This document shows, in pieces, positions 7,184-15,054 of a DNA stretch of 28,811 nucleotides. The stretch is taken from positions 1 to 28,811 of the forward strand of contig USCO01000014.1 of NCBI GenBank assembly GCA_900553135.1. The letters are read 5' to 3'. Position numbers and translations under genes: made by a program. The stretch is from an uncultured Eubacteriales bacterium. GTDB lineage: Bacteria; Bacillota; Clostridia; Oscillospirales; Oscillospiraceae. Below the pieces are notes generated by a model. That model searched no databases. It was not told the DNA's origin and saw only the letters and a list, made by a program, of their open reading frames with translations. Positions within the stretch are counted from its first letter, which is position 1. Each line of letters opens with the position of its first letter.

Positions 7184-8122
7184 TCACAGCAGCAGGGAAA
7201 TGAGGGGGATGGACACCAGACACAAAAGGCTGGACAGGAATACCGCCCGGGCGGCAAAGGCCGTGTCAGCGGAGTAGGTCTGGGCCAGAATGGCAGTAAT
7301 GGCGGGAGAGGGCATGGCCATAATGATGAGGGTCACCCCCACCACCAGGGAATTGGAGATGGGCAGCAGCATCAGGATGCCCCAGGTGAGCAGGGGCAGT
7401 ACCAGCAGGCGCATGAAGCAGGAGGAAAACACGTCCTTGTCCCGCAGCAGGTCGGAGGCCTTGCCCGCGGCCAGAGTCATGCCGGTGACGATCATGGACA
7501 GGGGGGTGGTGATGTTGGACAGATGGGTCAGCGGGGTGGACAGCACCGCCGGAATGGACAGCCGGGCCAGATAGAAGACCAAACCCAGCAGGGTGGCCGC
7601 GTTGACGGGGGTGCAGAGAATGCTGGCCATGGAGGGAGCGGGCTCATCGCCCTGGACTTCCCGACTGGAGCACATCAACTTTGCCCCCAGGGTGTAGGCC
7701 ATCAGGTTGAAGGGGATGCCCAGAAAGACCGCCAGGGCCAGTCCCTCCTGGTGAAACAGGGCCAGGGCAATGGGAAAGCCCATAAAGCCGTTGTTGCTGA
7801 ACATACAGGCAAAGACCCAGACTCCCTTCTTGGAGCCGCCCACCCGGAAGAGACGGGCCGACCACCAGCTGATCAGGCCGTACAGGGCCAGCAGTACTCC
7901 GCCCAGTACCACGATCAACACCCCGTCGTGGAGAAATGCGGGGTCGTAGGGCTGGACCAGGGAGACGAAGATGGTGGCGGGCAGGGTGACCTTCATGAGC
8001 AGGCTGCTGAAGATCTGGGTGGCGGAGCCGGGCACCAGATTGAGCCGGACCGCTCCATAGCCCACGCCGATGAGCAGAAACAGGCCCAGGAGATTGGAAA
8101 ACACATCACGAATATCCAGCAT
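7184..8122 (-). CDS. AEC-family (auxin efflux carrier-like) transporter
   Basis: This 312-aa membrane protein has about ten hydrophobic segments in the two-half layout of the AEC family, with the typical N-terminus FSNLLGLFLLIGVGYGAVR and the SNNGFMGFPIAL segment near the centre. AEC carriers move small organic acids such as malate or lactate; the substrate is unknown. The start at 8122 is chosen because an upstream in-frame ATG at 8194 falls inside the terminator hairpin at 8150-8179. The ribosome site is weak. It lies downstream of the crotonase gene, separated by that terminator, so expression may depend on read-through or on an unseen promoter. Confidence 0.85.
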   Translation of the reverse strand: MLDIRDVFSNLLGLFLLIGVGYGAVRLNLVPGSATQIFSSLLMKVTLPATIFVSLVQPYDPAFLHDGVLIVVLGGVLLALYGLISWWSARLFRVGGSKKGVWVFACMFSNNGFMGFPIALALFHQEGLALAVFLGIPFNLMAYTLGAKLMCSSREVQGDEPAPSMASILCTPVNAATLLGLVFYLARLSIPAVLSTPLTHLSNITTPLSMIVTGMTLAAGKASDLLRDKDVFSSCFMRLLVLPLLTWGILMLLPISNSLVVGVTLIIMAMPSPAITAILAQTYSADTAFAARAVFLSSLLCLVSIPLISLLL

Positions 8123-8149
8123 CGAAGCACCAGCTTTCCCAAAAATTCC

Positions 8150-8179
8150 GTAAAAAAACAAGCCTTGCAGACAAGGCTT
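8150..8179 (-). terminator. Terminator after the crotonase gene
   Basis: On the minus strand AAGCCTTG (8179-8172) and CAAGGCTT (8167-8160) form an 8-bp stem with a TCTG loop, followed by a GTTTTTTT tract. It stands 28 nt upstream of the AEC start. Confidence 0.85.
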
Positions 8180-8236
8180 GCGCAGGGGAAACAAGGCTCC
8201 CCCGCGCCGCGGCGTGCGGCGCAGGGGAGAAACGGA

Positions 8237-9013
8237 TCAGCGGTTTTTGAAAGAGGTGACCTTCTCCTTGTTGACAAAGGCGGTCATGGCGTCCTTCTGG
8301 TCCTCGGTGGCAAAGCACAGACCGAAGGCCTCGGCCTCGAAGGCGGCGCCGGTGTACATGTCGGTCTGGAGACCGTGGCGGATGGCAGCCTTGGACTGCC
8401 GCACGGCCACCTGAGCGTTGGCAGCGATGGCCTGAGCCAGGGCGATGGCCTGGTCCATGAGCTCCTCAGCGGGGTAGACGTGGCTGACCAGACCCATGCG
8501 CTGGGCCTCCTCGGCCTTGATGACCTTGGCGGTGAGGATCAGCTCCATGGCGTTGGAAACGCCCACGATGCGGGCCAGGCGCTGGGTGCCGCCGAAGCCG
8601 GGGGTGATGCCCAGGCCCACCTCGGGCTGGCCGAACTTGGCCTTCTCGCTGGCCAGACGGATGTCGCAGGCCATGGCCAGCTCGCAGCCGCCGCCCAGAG
8701 CGAAGCCGTTCACCGCGGCGATCACGGGCTTGGGGAAGTTCTCCAGCTTCAGGAACACGCCGTTTCCGTAGGCGCCGAACTTCTTGGCCTGCACAGAGGT
8801 GAAGTCCTTCATCTGACCGATGTCAGCGCCGGCCACAAAGGAGCGGCCCGCTCCGGTCAGTACCACAACCAGGATCTCGTCGTTGGCCTCCACGGCGTCC
8901 AGGGTAGCGTCCAGGTCCCGCAGCACCTGCTCATTGAGGGCGTTGAGCGCCTCGGGACGGTTCATGGTGACAATGCCGATGTTGCCGCGCTGTTCCAATT
9001 CTACAAAAGCCAT
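8237..9013 (-). CDS. crt: Enoyl-CoA hydratase / crotonase
   Basis: A 258-aa cytoplasmic crotonase-fold enzyme that adds or removes water at the 2,3 bond of acyl-CoAs; 3-hydroxybutyryl-CoA dehydration in butyrate formation is the likely role. The oxyanion-hole segments AGADI (61-65) and ALGGG (105-109) are present, and both catalytic glutamates are seen, Glu111 in GGGCE and Glu131 in QPEVGLG. An AAGGAGG ribosome site precedes the ATG. It is monocistronic by layout, with its own promoter at 9072-9100 and a terminator at 8150-8179. No other butyrate-pathway gene is in the window, so a role in another acyl-CoA pathway is not excluded. Confidence 0.93.
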   Translation of the reverse strand: MAFVELEQRGNIGIVTMNRPEALNALNEQVLRDLDATLDAVEANDEILVVVLTGAGRSFVAGADIGQMKDFTSVQAKKFGAYGNGVFLKLENFPKPVIAAVNGFALGGGCELAMACDIRLASEKAKFGQPEVGLGITPGFGGTQRLARIVGVSNAMELILTAKVIKAEEAQRMGLVSHVYPAEELMDQAIALAQAIAANAQVAVRQSKAAIRHGLQTDMYTGAAFEAEAFGLCFATEDQKDAMTAFVNKEKVTSFKNR

Positions 9014-9071
9014 GGGTAAGGTTCCTCCTTATCATTTCCCCGAAGGGATCTGTTTCTTTGGTGCTTGCTCC

Positions 9072-9100
9072 ATTATACAATAGAAAAGCTCCGGCGGCAA
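9072..9100 (-). promoter_or_regulatory. Promoter of the crotonase gene
   Basis: On the minus strand TTGCCG (9100-9095), a 17-bp spacer and a perfect TATAAT (9077-9072) are visible, about 60 bp before the start codon. Confidence 0.75.
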
Positions 9101-9158
9101 GCACAATCCCCGCCACATACTCCCACGGCTCCGGGAATAGACTGGAGGGAAGGGGGGG

Positions 9159-10742
9159 ATGGCTGTGGCAGAGGAAAGAAGGCTGTCCGCAGGGGGAAGC
9201 GTGCTGCTGCTGACGGGTATGGGGGCGGTGTCCCATGTGCTGGGCTTTTTTTATCGGGTGGCCCTGTCCCGCATGGTGGGGGCCGAGGTCATGGGACTGT
9301 ATCAGCTGGTCATGCCGGTGTTTTCCGTGGTGCTCTCCTGTACGGCGGTGGGGCTGACTGCGGCGGTATCCAATCTCACCGCCCGGCGGCTGGCCCTGGA
9401 GGACCGCCGGGGGGCGGACCAGGTATTGCGGACCTGCCTTTGGTGGATGCTGGGGCTGCTGCTGCCCGTGGGCGCGGCCCTGATCTGGTGGAGCGACGGG
9501 GTGTCGGTGTGGCTGCTGGGAGACGCCAGAACCCAGCTGGGGCTGATTTTGCTGGTGCCCTGCGCCGCCTTCACCGGGGTGGAGAACTTACATAAGCACG
9601 CCTTCTACGGGGCGGGGACGGTAGGCGCTCCGGCGGCGGTGGAGCTGCTGGAGCAGGTGGTGCGGGCAGCGGCGGTGCTGGGACTGCTGGTGCTGTTCCT
9701 GCCCCAATACCCGGAGCGGGTGGTGGGGCTCATTGTGGCGGGCATGGTGATCTGCGAGGTGTTCTCCTCCTGCGCCCTGGTGCTGCTATACCACAGAAGA
9801 CGGCGGCGTCAGAGACTGACCGGGGAGGGGCTGCCCCGCAGGCAGCGCCGCTGCCAGATCTTTGCAGTGGCCCTTCCCGTGGGGACCACCGCTCTGCTTG
9901 GAAACCTCATGGGGGCCCTGAACGCGGGGCTCATTCCCCAGAAGCTGGTGGAAGGAGGGATGGAGCGGCGGGCGGCTGTGGCGGAATTTGGAGTGGTGTG
10001 CGGCATGACGCTGCCCATGCTGGCTCTGCCCACCGTGTTTCTGGGGGCGGTGGGTCTGGTTATCACCCCTCGGCTGGCCCGCTGGGCGGCTCTGGGACAG
10101 TGGGAACAGGCACGGGCGGGCATCGGCCGGGCTTTGACGGGGGTTTCCCTGCTGGTGCTGCCCGCCATGGGGCTCATGGCTGTGCTGGGGGGCGAATTGG
10201 GCGCCCTCCTCTTCCAACAGCAGGGGGTGGGCACCTACTTACTGCCCCTGGCGGGGGTCATGACCCTGGGCTGCTACCAGTCCACCTTTGCCGCCGTCCT
10301 CAGCGGCGTGGGACGGCAGGGGACAGTGGCCTGGATCTCCATTGTCTGCGACGTGGTGCAGCTGGCTGGAACGGCTTGGCTGGTCCCACAAATGGGAATG
10401 GGGGGCTATGTGGCCAGCAGCGCCGCGGCGGGAGTGCTGGGGCTGCTCCTTTGCACCGCCATGGTGGTGCGGGTGACCAAGCTGCGGATGCAGTTTTTCC
10501 AATGGGTGGCCGCCCCCGGGCTCTCCGCCCTGCTCATGACCCTGACCTGCCGCCTGCTGATGAACTGGATGCGGGACAGCGGCGTCTCCGCCCTGTGCAG
10601 CGTCCTGTGTGTGGCGGGCTTCGGCATCGCCCTCTATCTCAGCGCCCTCAGCGCTCAGGGGGTGTCTCTGGCAGTTCTGCTGCCAGGGCGGCCATCCAGG
10701 GGCGCAGCTGCCGGAAGAGGGCCTGGCGGGTATCGGGAGTGA
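9159..10742 (+). CDS. SpoVB/MurJ-type lipid-linked oligosaccharide flippase
   Basis: A 527-aa integral membrane protein with about fourteen hydrophobic segments. The N-terminal region GSVLLLTGMGAVSHVLGFFYRVALSRMVGAE is typical of the polysaccharide-biosynthesis branch of the MOP superfamily that includes SpoVB (written here only as GAVSHVLGFFYR...LSRMVGAE). Members flip lipid-linked cell-wall or spore-cortex precursors. A GGAGGGAAGGGGGG ribosome site precedes the ATG. It diverges from the crotonase gene. The last 95 nt overlap the convergent NTPase gene, and the C-terminal tail there is Gly/Arg-rich and not membrane-like. SpoVB itself or a paralogue cannot be told apart. Confidence 0.85.
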   Translation: MAVAEERRLSAGGSVLLLTGMGAVSHVLGFFYRVALSRMVGAEVMGLYQLVMPVFSVVLSCTAVGLTAAVSNLTARRLALEDRRGADQVLRTCLWWMLGLLLPVGAALIWWSDGVSVWLLGDARTQLGLILLVPCAAFTGVENLHKHAFYGAGTVGAPAAVELLEQVVRAAAVLGLLVLFLPQYPERVVGLIVAGMVICEVFSSCALVLLYHRRRRRQRLTGEGLPRRQRRCQIFAVALPVGTTALLGNLMGALNAGLIPQKLVEGGMERRAAVAEFGVVCGMTLPMLALPTVFLGAVGLVITPRLARWAALGQWEQARAGIGRALTGVSLLVLPAMGLMAVLGGELGALLFQQQGVGTYLLPLAGVMTLGCYQSTFAAVLSGVGRQGTVAWISIVCDVVQLAGTAWLVPQMGMGGYVASSAAAGVLGLLLCTAMVVRVTKLRMQFFQWVAAPGLSALLMTLTCRLLMNWMRDSGVSALCSVLCVAGFGIALYLSALSAQGVSLAVLLPGRPSRGAAAGRGPGGYRE

Positions 10743-11202
10743 CCGTGTAGAGCTGGGCGCTGGGGTGGCTGCGCACCGCATCCAGGAAGGGCACGTCCCG
10801 GCGGTCCTTCACCACGGCCAGCACTGGAGCAGGGCCGTCCAGAGCCGTTAAAACGGCCTGGAGAAAGGCGGGGGACTTTCCCTCCAGAAAGCCCAGCTCG
10901 TCCATGACCACCAGATCGCCGGAGGACACACCCCCCAGACAGGCGCAGCCCAGGGTGTCAAAGACCTGGGGAAACACGGTAAGGCCGGCGGGGGTGTAGA
11001 GGGCGACCAGATTGTCCCTGGTAAACTGCCGGGGCAGGTGGGCGGGGTGGAGGTAGGTGCGGTGACCTTCTCCAGACTCCAGGGGCTGGTTTTCCGTGAA
11101 AAATCCCCGCAGGGGGCGGCGGTTTTCCGCCAGCAGGCGCCGGACCAGGGTGGACTTTCCCGCACCCCGGGCGCCGGTGAGAAGAATGAGGTTGGAATCC
11201 AT
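10648..11202 (-). CDS. THEP1-type nucleoside-triphosphatase / ATPase
   Basis: A 184-aa P-loop protein. Walker A is GARGAGKST (10-18) and Walker B is VVMDELGFLE (98-107), the pattern of the THEP1 family, which hydrolyses NTPs and is thought to act in nucleotide or RNA-related metabolism. The start at 11202 has a GGAGGAAGCCT ribosome region; an earlier ATG at 11226 lies in the rplL terminator. Its 3' end overlaps the flippase gene in antisense by 95 nt. The physiological substrate is unknown. Confidence 0.83.
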   Translation of the reverse strand: MDSNLILLTGARGAGKSTLVRRLLAENRRPLRGFFTENQPLESGEGHRTYLHPAHLPRQFTRDNLVALYTPAGLTVFPQVFDTLGCACLGGVSSGDLVVMDELGFLEGKSPAFLQAVLTALDGPAPVLAVVKDRRDVPFLDAVRSHPSAQLYTVTPDTRQALFRQLRPWMAALAAELPETPPER

Positions 11203-11212
11203 AGGCTTCCTC

Positions 11213-11260
11213 CAAAAATAAAACAAGGGCCCGGGTAATCTGCATTACCACGGGCCCTTG
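11213..11260 (-). terminator. Strong terminator after rplL
   Basis: CAAGGGCCCG (11224-11233) pairs with CGGGCCCTTG (11251-11260), and GGTAAT with ATTACC inside, with one bulged A and a 4-nt loop. The minus strand then reads TTTTATTTTT. This closes the rplJL unit. Confidence 0.95.
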
Positions 11261-11289
11261 TTGGGCTTGTAAGAAAGTGGGAAGTAAAA

Positions 11290-11667
11290 TTACTTCAGCT
11301 CCACCTTGGCGCCGGCCTCTTCCAGCTTCTTCTTCAGCTCCTCGGCCTCGTCCTTGGCAACGGCCTCCTTCAGGGTCTTGGGAGCGCCCTCGACCATGCC
11401 CTTAGCCTCAGCCAGGCCCAGGCCGGTGATCTCGCGGACAGCCTTGATGACCTTGATCTTGGCAGCGGCGTCGAAGCCAGCCAGGACAACGTCAAACTCG
11501 GTCTTCTCCTCAGCAGCGGGAGCAGCAGCGCCGCCAGCGGCGGGAGCGGCCATAGCAGCGGCGGAAACGCCGAACTCCTCCTCCAGAGCGTGAACCAGCT
11601 CGGACAGCTCCAGAACGGTCAGGCCCTTAACTTCCTCGATGAGAGCGGTAATCTTCTCGCTAGCCAT
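11290..11667 (-). CDS. rplL: Ribosomal protein bL12 (L7/L12)
   Basis: The 125-aa stalk protein of the large subunit recruits translation factors. It has the N-terminal dimerisation helices (1-33), an Ala/Gly-rich hinge (34-52) and the C-terminal domain with EFDVVLAGFDAAAKIKVIKAVR and GLGLAEAKGMVE (shown as KIKVIKAVREITGLGLAEAK). An AGGAGG ribosome site precedes the ATG. It follows rplJ by 53 nt and ends at a strong terminator; rpoB does not follow. Confidence 0.98.
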   Translation of the reverse strand: MASEKITALIEEVKGLTVLELSELVHALEEEFGVSAAAMAAPAAGGAAAPAAEEKTEFDVVLAGFDAAAKIKVIKAVREITGLGLAEAKGMVEGAPKTLKEAVAKDEAEELKKKLEEAGAKVELK

Positions 11668-11720
11668 GATAAAATACCTCCTAAATGAATGATGGTGTTT
11701 TTAAGATAATAGAACCGAAA

Positions 11721-12266
11721 TTACTCGGCGGGGGCAGCCTCGGGCTCGGCGTCGGCTTCCACGAAGCCGCCCTTCTCCTCGGCAATGGCCTTCAGGACGA
11801 TAGCCAGGCTGGTGATAGGAGCCAGCATGGTACCCAGAACCTGGGCCTGCAGCACTTCCTTGGCGGGCAGCTCGGCGATAGCCAGCACCTCGTCCAGGGG
11901 CAGGATCTTGCCATCCATAAAGCCAGCCTTAATGGTGAACTTAGCGCCATTGAACTGCTTGGCAAACTTATTGATGACACGCATGGGAGCGATGGGGTCG
12001 CTGTGGCTGATGGCCAGAGAAGTGGTGCCGTTCAGGCTCTCGGCCAGCTCGCCCAGGCCGGCGCCCTCGGCGGCAAAACGGGTGAGGGTGTTCTTCACAA
12101 CAGCGTACTCCACGTCGTTCTTGCGGAGCTCATTACGAAGAGCGGTATCCTCAGCCACGGTGATGCCCTTATAGTCCACCAGGACGCCAGAGGCGGCGTT
12201 CTGCAGCTTCTCAGTCAGCTCGGCCACGATGGCCTTCTTCGCTTCCAGGACACTTGCGTTCGGCAT
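11721..12266 (-). CDS. rplJ: Ribosomal protein uL10
   Basis: The 181-aa stalk base protein carries L7/L12 dimers on the 50S subunit. It shows the N-terminal ASVLEAKKAIVAELTEKL segment, the central KNTLTRFAAE region and a C-terminal L12-binding helix (TSLAIVLKAIAEE) with an acidic tail. The ribosome site is CTGGAGGTG. It is first in the rplJ-rplL unit and follows a leader with an L10-type structure and an attenuator. Confidence 0.98.
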   Translation of the reverse strand: MPNASVLEAKKAIVAELTEKLQNAASGVLVDYKGITVAEDTALRNELRKNDVEYAVVKNTLTRFAAEGAGLGELAESLNGTTSLAISHSDPIAPMRVINKFAKQFNGAKFTIKAGFMDGKILPLDEVLAIAELPAKEVLQAQVLGTMLAPITSLAIVLKAIAEEKGGFVEADAEPEAAPAE

Positions 12267-12304
12267 TTGGGATTCACCTCCAGAGAATTAAATGGACCAG
12301 CGCA

Positions 12305-12420
12305 TGAAAAAACGCTGTCCCTGCGCGCAAAAACACAGAACAGCGTGAATAAACATCATATCATTCATACTGCACTCTCGGCAGGACTTCCGCTTGCGCA
12401 GCCTGCTGTCTTTGAACGCA
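12305..12420 (-). promoter_or_regulatory. L10 leader with attenuator terminator
   Basis: The rplJ 5' leader has the hairpin GCAGGC...TCCTGC (about 12380-12410), followed by CGAG, as in the bacterial L10 leader family that binds the L10-L12 complex. Farther down, ACGCTGT and ACAGCGT (12346-12340 and 12318-12312) form a stem followed by six T, an intrinsic terminator ahead of rplJ. L10(L12) binding to the leader probably favours termination when ribosomal protein is in excess, as known in Bacillus. Confidence 0.85.
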
Positions 12421-12426
12421 AAAATT

Positions 12427-12455
12427 ATTATACCGGTCCCTGCGGACTTTGTCAA
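12427..12455 (-). promoter_or_regulatory. Promoter of rplJ-rplL with flanking inverted repeat
   Basis: On the minus strand a perfect TTGACA (12455-12450), 17-bp spacer and perfect TATAAT (12432-12427) are present. A 9-bp inverted repeat CCCTGCGGA / TCCGCAGGG (12470-12462 and 12446-12438) surrounds the -35 box. Confidence 0.92.
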
Positions 12456-12500
12456 GCAAAATCCGCAGGGAATCCGATATTTTTTGAAAAAACGGGGAAA

Positions 12501-13193
12501 TTACACCAGCTTGGCGCCGTTGACCTTGACGCCGGGGCCCATGGTGGAAGCCACCACGCAGCTCTTGATATACTGGCCCTTGGCAGCGGCGGGCTTAGCC
12601 TTCACGATAGCGCCCATGATGGCGTTAAAGTTCTCGGCCAGCTTCTCAGCGCCGAAGGAGACCTTGCCGATGGGGCAGTGGATGATGTTGGTCTTGTCCA
12701 GACGATACTCAACCTTACCGGCCTTGATCTCGTTGATGGCCTTGGTCACGTCCATGGTGACGGTGCCGGCCTTGGGGGAGGGCATCAGGCCCTTGGGGCC
12801 CAGAACCTTACCCAGACGGCCCACAACGCCCATCATGTCGGGAGTGGCGACGACCACGTCGAAGTCGAACCAGTTCTCCTTCTGGATCTTCTCCACCAGG
12901 TCCATCTCGCCCACGAAGTCAGCGCCAGCAGCACGGGCCTCGTCAGCCTTGGCGGCCTTGGCGAACACCAGCACGCGCTGGGTCTTGCCGGTGCCGTGGG
13001 GCAGCACGATGGCGCCGCGGACCTGCTGGTCAGCGTGACGGGAGTCAACGCCCAGCTTCACGTGCAGCTCAACAGTCTCGTCAAACTTAGCGGGAGCGGT
13101 CTCCACCACGAGACCCATGGCCTCGTTGGTGTCGTACAGCATGTTCTTGTCGATCTTCTTGGCGCTCTCCTGATACTTCTTGCCTCTAAACAT
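12501..13193 (-). CDS. rplA: Ribosomal protein uL1
   Basis: A 230-aa large-subunit protein that forms the L1 stalk and moves E-site tRNA. It starts MFRGKKYQESAKKIDKN, and carries the signature block GRLGKVLGPKGLMPSPKAGT, which binds rRNA. L1 often represses rplKA translation by binding its own mRNA. It follows rplK by 14 nt, with a GGAGGG ribosome site, and precedes the separate rplJ promoter. Confidence 0.98.
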   Translation of the reverse strand: MFRGKKYQESAKKIDKNMLYDTNEAMGLVVETAPAKFDETVELHVKLGVDSRHADQQVRGAIVLPHGTGKTQRVLVFAKAAKADEARAAGADFVGEMDLVEKIQKENWFDFDVVVATPDMMGVVGRLGKVLGPKGLMPSPKAGTVTMDVTKAINEIKAGKVEYRLDKTNIIHCPIGKVSFGAEKLAENFNAIMGAIVKAKPAAAKGQYIKSCVVASTMGPGVKVNGAKLV

Positions 13194-13207
13194 TCTCTAT
13201 ACCCTCC

Positions 13208-13633
13208 TTACTCGCCCACGACGACGCCCATGGAGCGGGCAGTACCGGCGATCATGCTCATAGCAGCCTCAACGCTGGCGGCGTTCAGGTCGGGCATCTT
13301 GGTCTCGGCGATCTTGCGCACGTCTTCCTTGCTGATGGTGGCCACCTTGGTCTTGTTGGGCACACCGGAGCCAGACTCGATGTTGCAGGCCTTCTTGATG
13401 AGCACAGCGGCGGGAGGAGTCTTGGTCACGAAGGTGAAGGAGCGGTCAGCGTACACGGTGATGATAACGGGGATGATCATGCCCACGTCGTTCTTGGTGC
13501 GCTCGTTGAACTCTTTAGTGAAGGCGGCGATGTTCACGCCGTGCTGGCCCAGAGCGGGACCAACAGGGGGGGCGGGAGTCGCCTTGCCGGCGGGAATCTG
13601 CAGTTTTACGTATCCAGTTACTTTCTGTGCCAC
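13208..13633 (-). CDS. rplK: Ribosomal protein uL11
   Basis: A 141-aa protein of the GTPase-associated centre, needed for RelA activation in the stringent response. PAPPVGPALGQHGVNI and the C-terminal GTARSMGVVV block are characteristic. The start codon is GTG at 13633, with GGAGGTG 7 nt upstream. It leads the rplK-rplA pair after a 121-nt gap from nusG. Confidence 0.98.
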   Translation of the reverse strand: MAQKVTGYVKLQIPAGKATPAPPVGPALGQHGVNIAAFTKEFNERTKNDVGMIIPVIITVYADRSFTFVTKTPPAAVLIKKACNIESGSGVPNKTKVATISKEDVRKIAETKMPDLNAASVEAAMSMIAGTARSMGVVVGE

Positions 13634-13754
13634 GAATGAGCACCTCCATTAGAAAAAATGTGGTTGGGTTGGGCGCTTGGCCCAGTTTGGCGGAACGGAC
13701 GGTGCCGTCCCTCCCACGTTTTGCGGCAAATGCCGCGGGGTAGCTTGATTGGGA
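13634..13754 (-). promoter_or_regulatory. nusG-rplK intergenic leader with two small hairpins
   Basis: GGACGG (13697-13702) / CCGTCC (13705-13710) and GCGGC / GCCGC near 13723-13736 can fold. No T tract or promoter is clear. Since L1 often binds its own mRNA in this region, a regulatory leader is plausible but not shown. Confidence 0.35.
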
Positions 13755-14279
13755 TTACTGGTCGGCGGGTTCCACCTGATCCAGTTCCAGTTCCACGGGG
13801 GTCTCGCGTCCGAACATGGACACCACCACCCGCACTTTGCCGCGCTCCAGGTCCAGCTCCTCTACCGTACCGAGGAAGGACTCCAGGGCGCCGTCGGTGA
13901 TCTTGACACTGTCGCCCACCTGATAGCCCACAACGATCTCACGCTTCTCTACGCCCAGGGCGGCCACATCGTCCTCAGACAGAGGAATGGGCTTGTTGCC
14001 CTCGCCTAAGAAGCCGGTGACGCCGCGGATGTTGCGCACCACGTGCCAGGTCTCGTCGTTCATGACCATTTTCACCAGCACGTAGCCGGGGAACACCTTG
14101 CGCTCCACTTCCTTGGGACCGTTGTCGGTGATCTCGGTGACCGTCTCCAGGGGAATGCTGATCTCGTGGATCACATCCTGCAGGTGGCGGTTCTCGACAT
14201 ACTTCTCGATGGTAGCCTTTACCGTATTCTCATAACCGGAATAGGTGTGGACTACATACCAATTCGCGTTGTCAGCCAT
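13755..14279 (-). CDS. nusG: Transcription elongation and antitermination factor NusG
   Basis: A 174-aa factor that binds RNA polymerase and couples it to ribosomes or Rho. The NGN domain begins NWYVVHTYSGYE and has the FPGYVLVKM core; a KOW domain follows (GDSVKITDGALESFLGTVEE). ATG 14279 is preferred, with AGGGTGA upstream. A GTG at 14288 overlapping the secE stop (GTGA) is possible and would add three residues. It is translationally close to secE. Confidence 0.95.
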   Translation of the reverse strand: MADNANWYVVHTYSGYENTVKATIEKYVENRHLQDVIHEISIPLETVTEITDNGPKEVERKVFPGYVLVKMVMNDETWHVVRNIRGVTGFLGEGNKPIPLSEDDVAALGVEKREIVVGYQVGDSVKITDGALESFLGTVEELDLERGKVRVVVSMFGRETPVELELDQVEPADQ

Positions 14280-14284
14280 ACTGC

Positions 14285-14590
14285 TCACCCTAACGTGGCG
14301 ACCGCATTGATCAAAGCCTTGATCAGGGCGCCAGCCACTGCGTCAAACAGCCAGATGAACACACCGACGAAGACCACACAGGCAATGACAATCAGGGTGT
14401 TGTTGAGAGTCTGCTTTCCGGTGGGCCAGACCACCTTCTTCAGCTCGACCTTCAACTCCCGGAACCAGCGGCCGATGCGGGCGAAGAATCCGGGCTTGGA
14501 CTTCTTGTCGGACTTCTTGTCCTTCTTGGCCTTGTCAGCCTTGTCGGCAGCAGTCTTAGCGGTCTGCTCCAGCTTTTCGTTCTCAGCCAT
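14285..14590 (-). CDS. secE: Preprotein translocase subunit SecE
   Basis: A 101-aa subunit of the SecYEG export channel. It has a Lys-rich cytoplasmic N-terminus (about 1-33), the amphipathic segment ending FRELKVELKKVVWPT, and one membrane helix (about 65-90), the usual layout for Gram-positive SecE, though the lysine-rich extension is long. It sits between rpmG and nusG, the standard position. Confidence 0.95.
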   Translation of the reverse strand: MAENEKLEQTAKTAADKADKAKKDKKSDKKSKPGFFARIGRWFRELKVELKKVVWPTGKQTLNNTLIVIACVVFVGVFIWLFDAVAGALIKALINAVATLG

Positions 14591-14629
14591 TCTGATTACC
14601 CTTCTTTCCTTTCAGCCTTTTGCAAGAAC

Positions 14630-14797
14630 TCACTTCGTCTCGTTGTGGACGGTGTGCTTTCTGCAGAAGGGGCAGTACTTGTTGAGCTCCAGACGGTCGG
14701 GGGTATTCTTCTTGTTCTTCATGGTGTTGTAGTTTCTCTGCTTGCACTCAGAGCACCGCAGGGTGATCTTGATGCGCGCGCCGGCCTTGCTTGCCAT
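14630..14797 (-). CDS. rpmG: Ribosomal protein bL33
   Basis: A 55-aa protein translated from ATG 14797, starting MASKAGARIKITLRC. Two CxxC pairs (CSEC and CPFC) mark the zinc-binding form of L33. The ribosome site is AAGGAGGTG. It is first in the rpmG-secE-nusG unit, 39 nt before secE. Confidence 0.95.
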   Translation of the reverse strand: MASKAGARIKITLRCSECKQRNYNTMKNKKNTPDRLELNKYCPFCRKHTVHNETK

Positions 14798-14822
14798 ACG
14801 TTCGGCACCTCCTTATTGTTTT

Positions 14823-15001
14823 GCGGGGCGTGCCCCGCATGTGAACGCCGCATAAAACGCAAAAACGCTGGATGCGGCCAGTTGCCGAATCCAGCGAAAC
14901 AAAAGCGCAAAGGAAGAAATCCCTCTGCACCTGGTACGCTACGGTGGGACCCGGCGATTGCCTCCCTGTGTTCCCGACTGGGAGGAGGGGGTCGCCGGGT
15001 C
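14823..15001 (-). promoter_or_regulatory. rpmG leader with attenuator-like terminator
   Basis: The leader is about 250 nt. Pairing elements are GACCCGGCGA (14948-14957) with TCGCCGGGTC (14992-15001); CGCTGGAT (14866-14873) with ATCCAGCG (14889-14896), then TTTTTGCGTTTT on the minus strand, a likely intrinsic terminator; and GCGGGGC/GCCCCGC (14823-14838) just before the ribosome site. A transcription attenuation switch is the simplest reading. The ligand is unknown, and no T-box motif is seen. Confidence 0.65.
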
Positions 15002-15054
15002 ATACACCGTAAAAATGCCCGCGACAAAAAAGCCCCTTTTCACAGGTAATAGGT

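Noticed and set aside
7094..9019. Long plus-strand frame opposite the AEC transporter and crotonase
   Set aside because: Starts inside the RNA terminator and covers two real genes in antisense.
11685..13652. Long plus-strand frame across rplJ, rplA and rplK
   Set aside because: Antisense to three certain ribosomal genes and crosses their promoters.
14823..15048. T-box leader before rpmG
   Set aside because: The attenuator-like layout fits, but the conserved T-box segment (GGGTGGNACCGCG type) is absent and rpmG is not a usual target.
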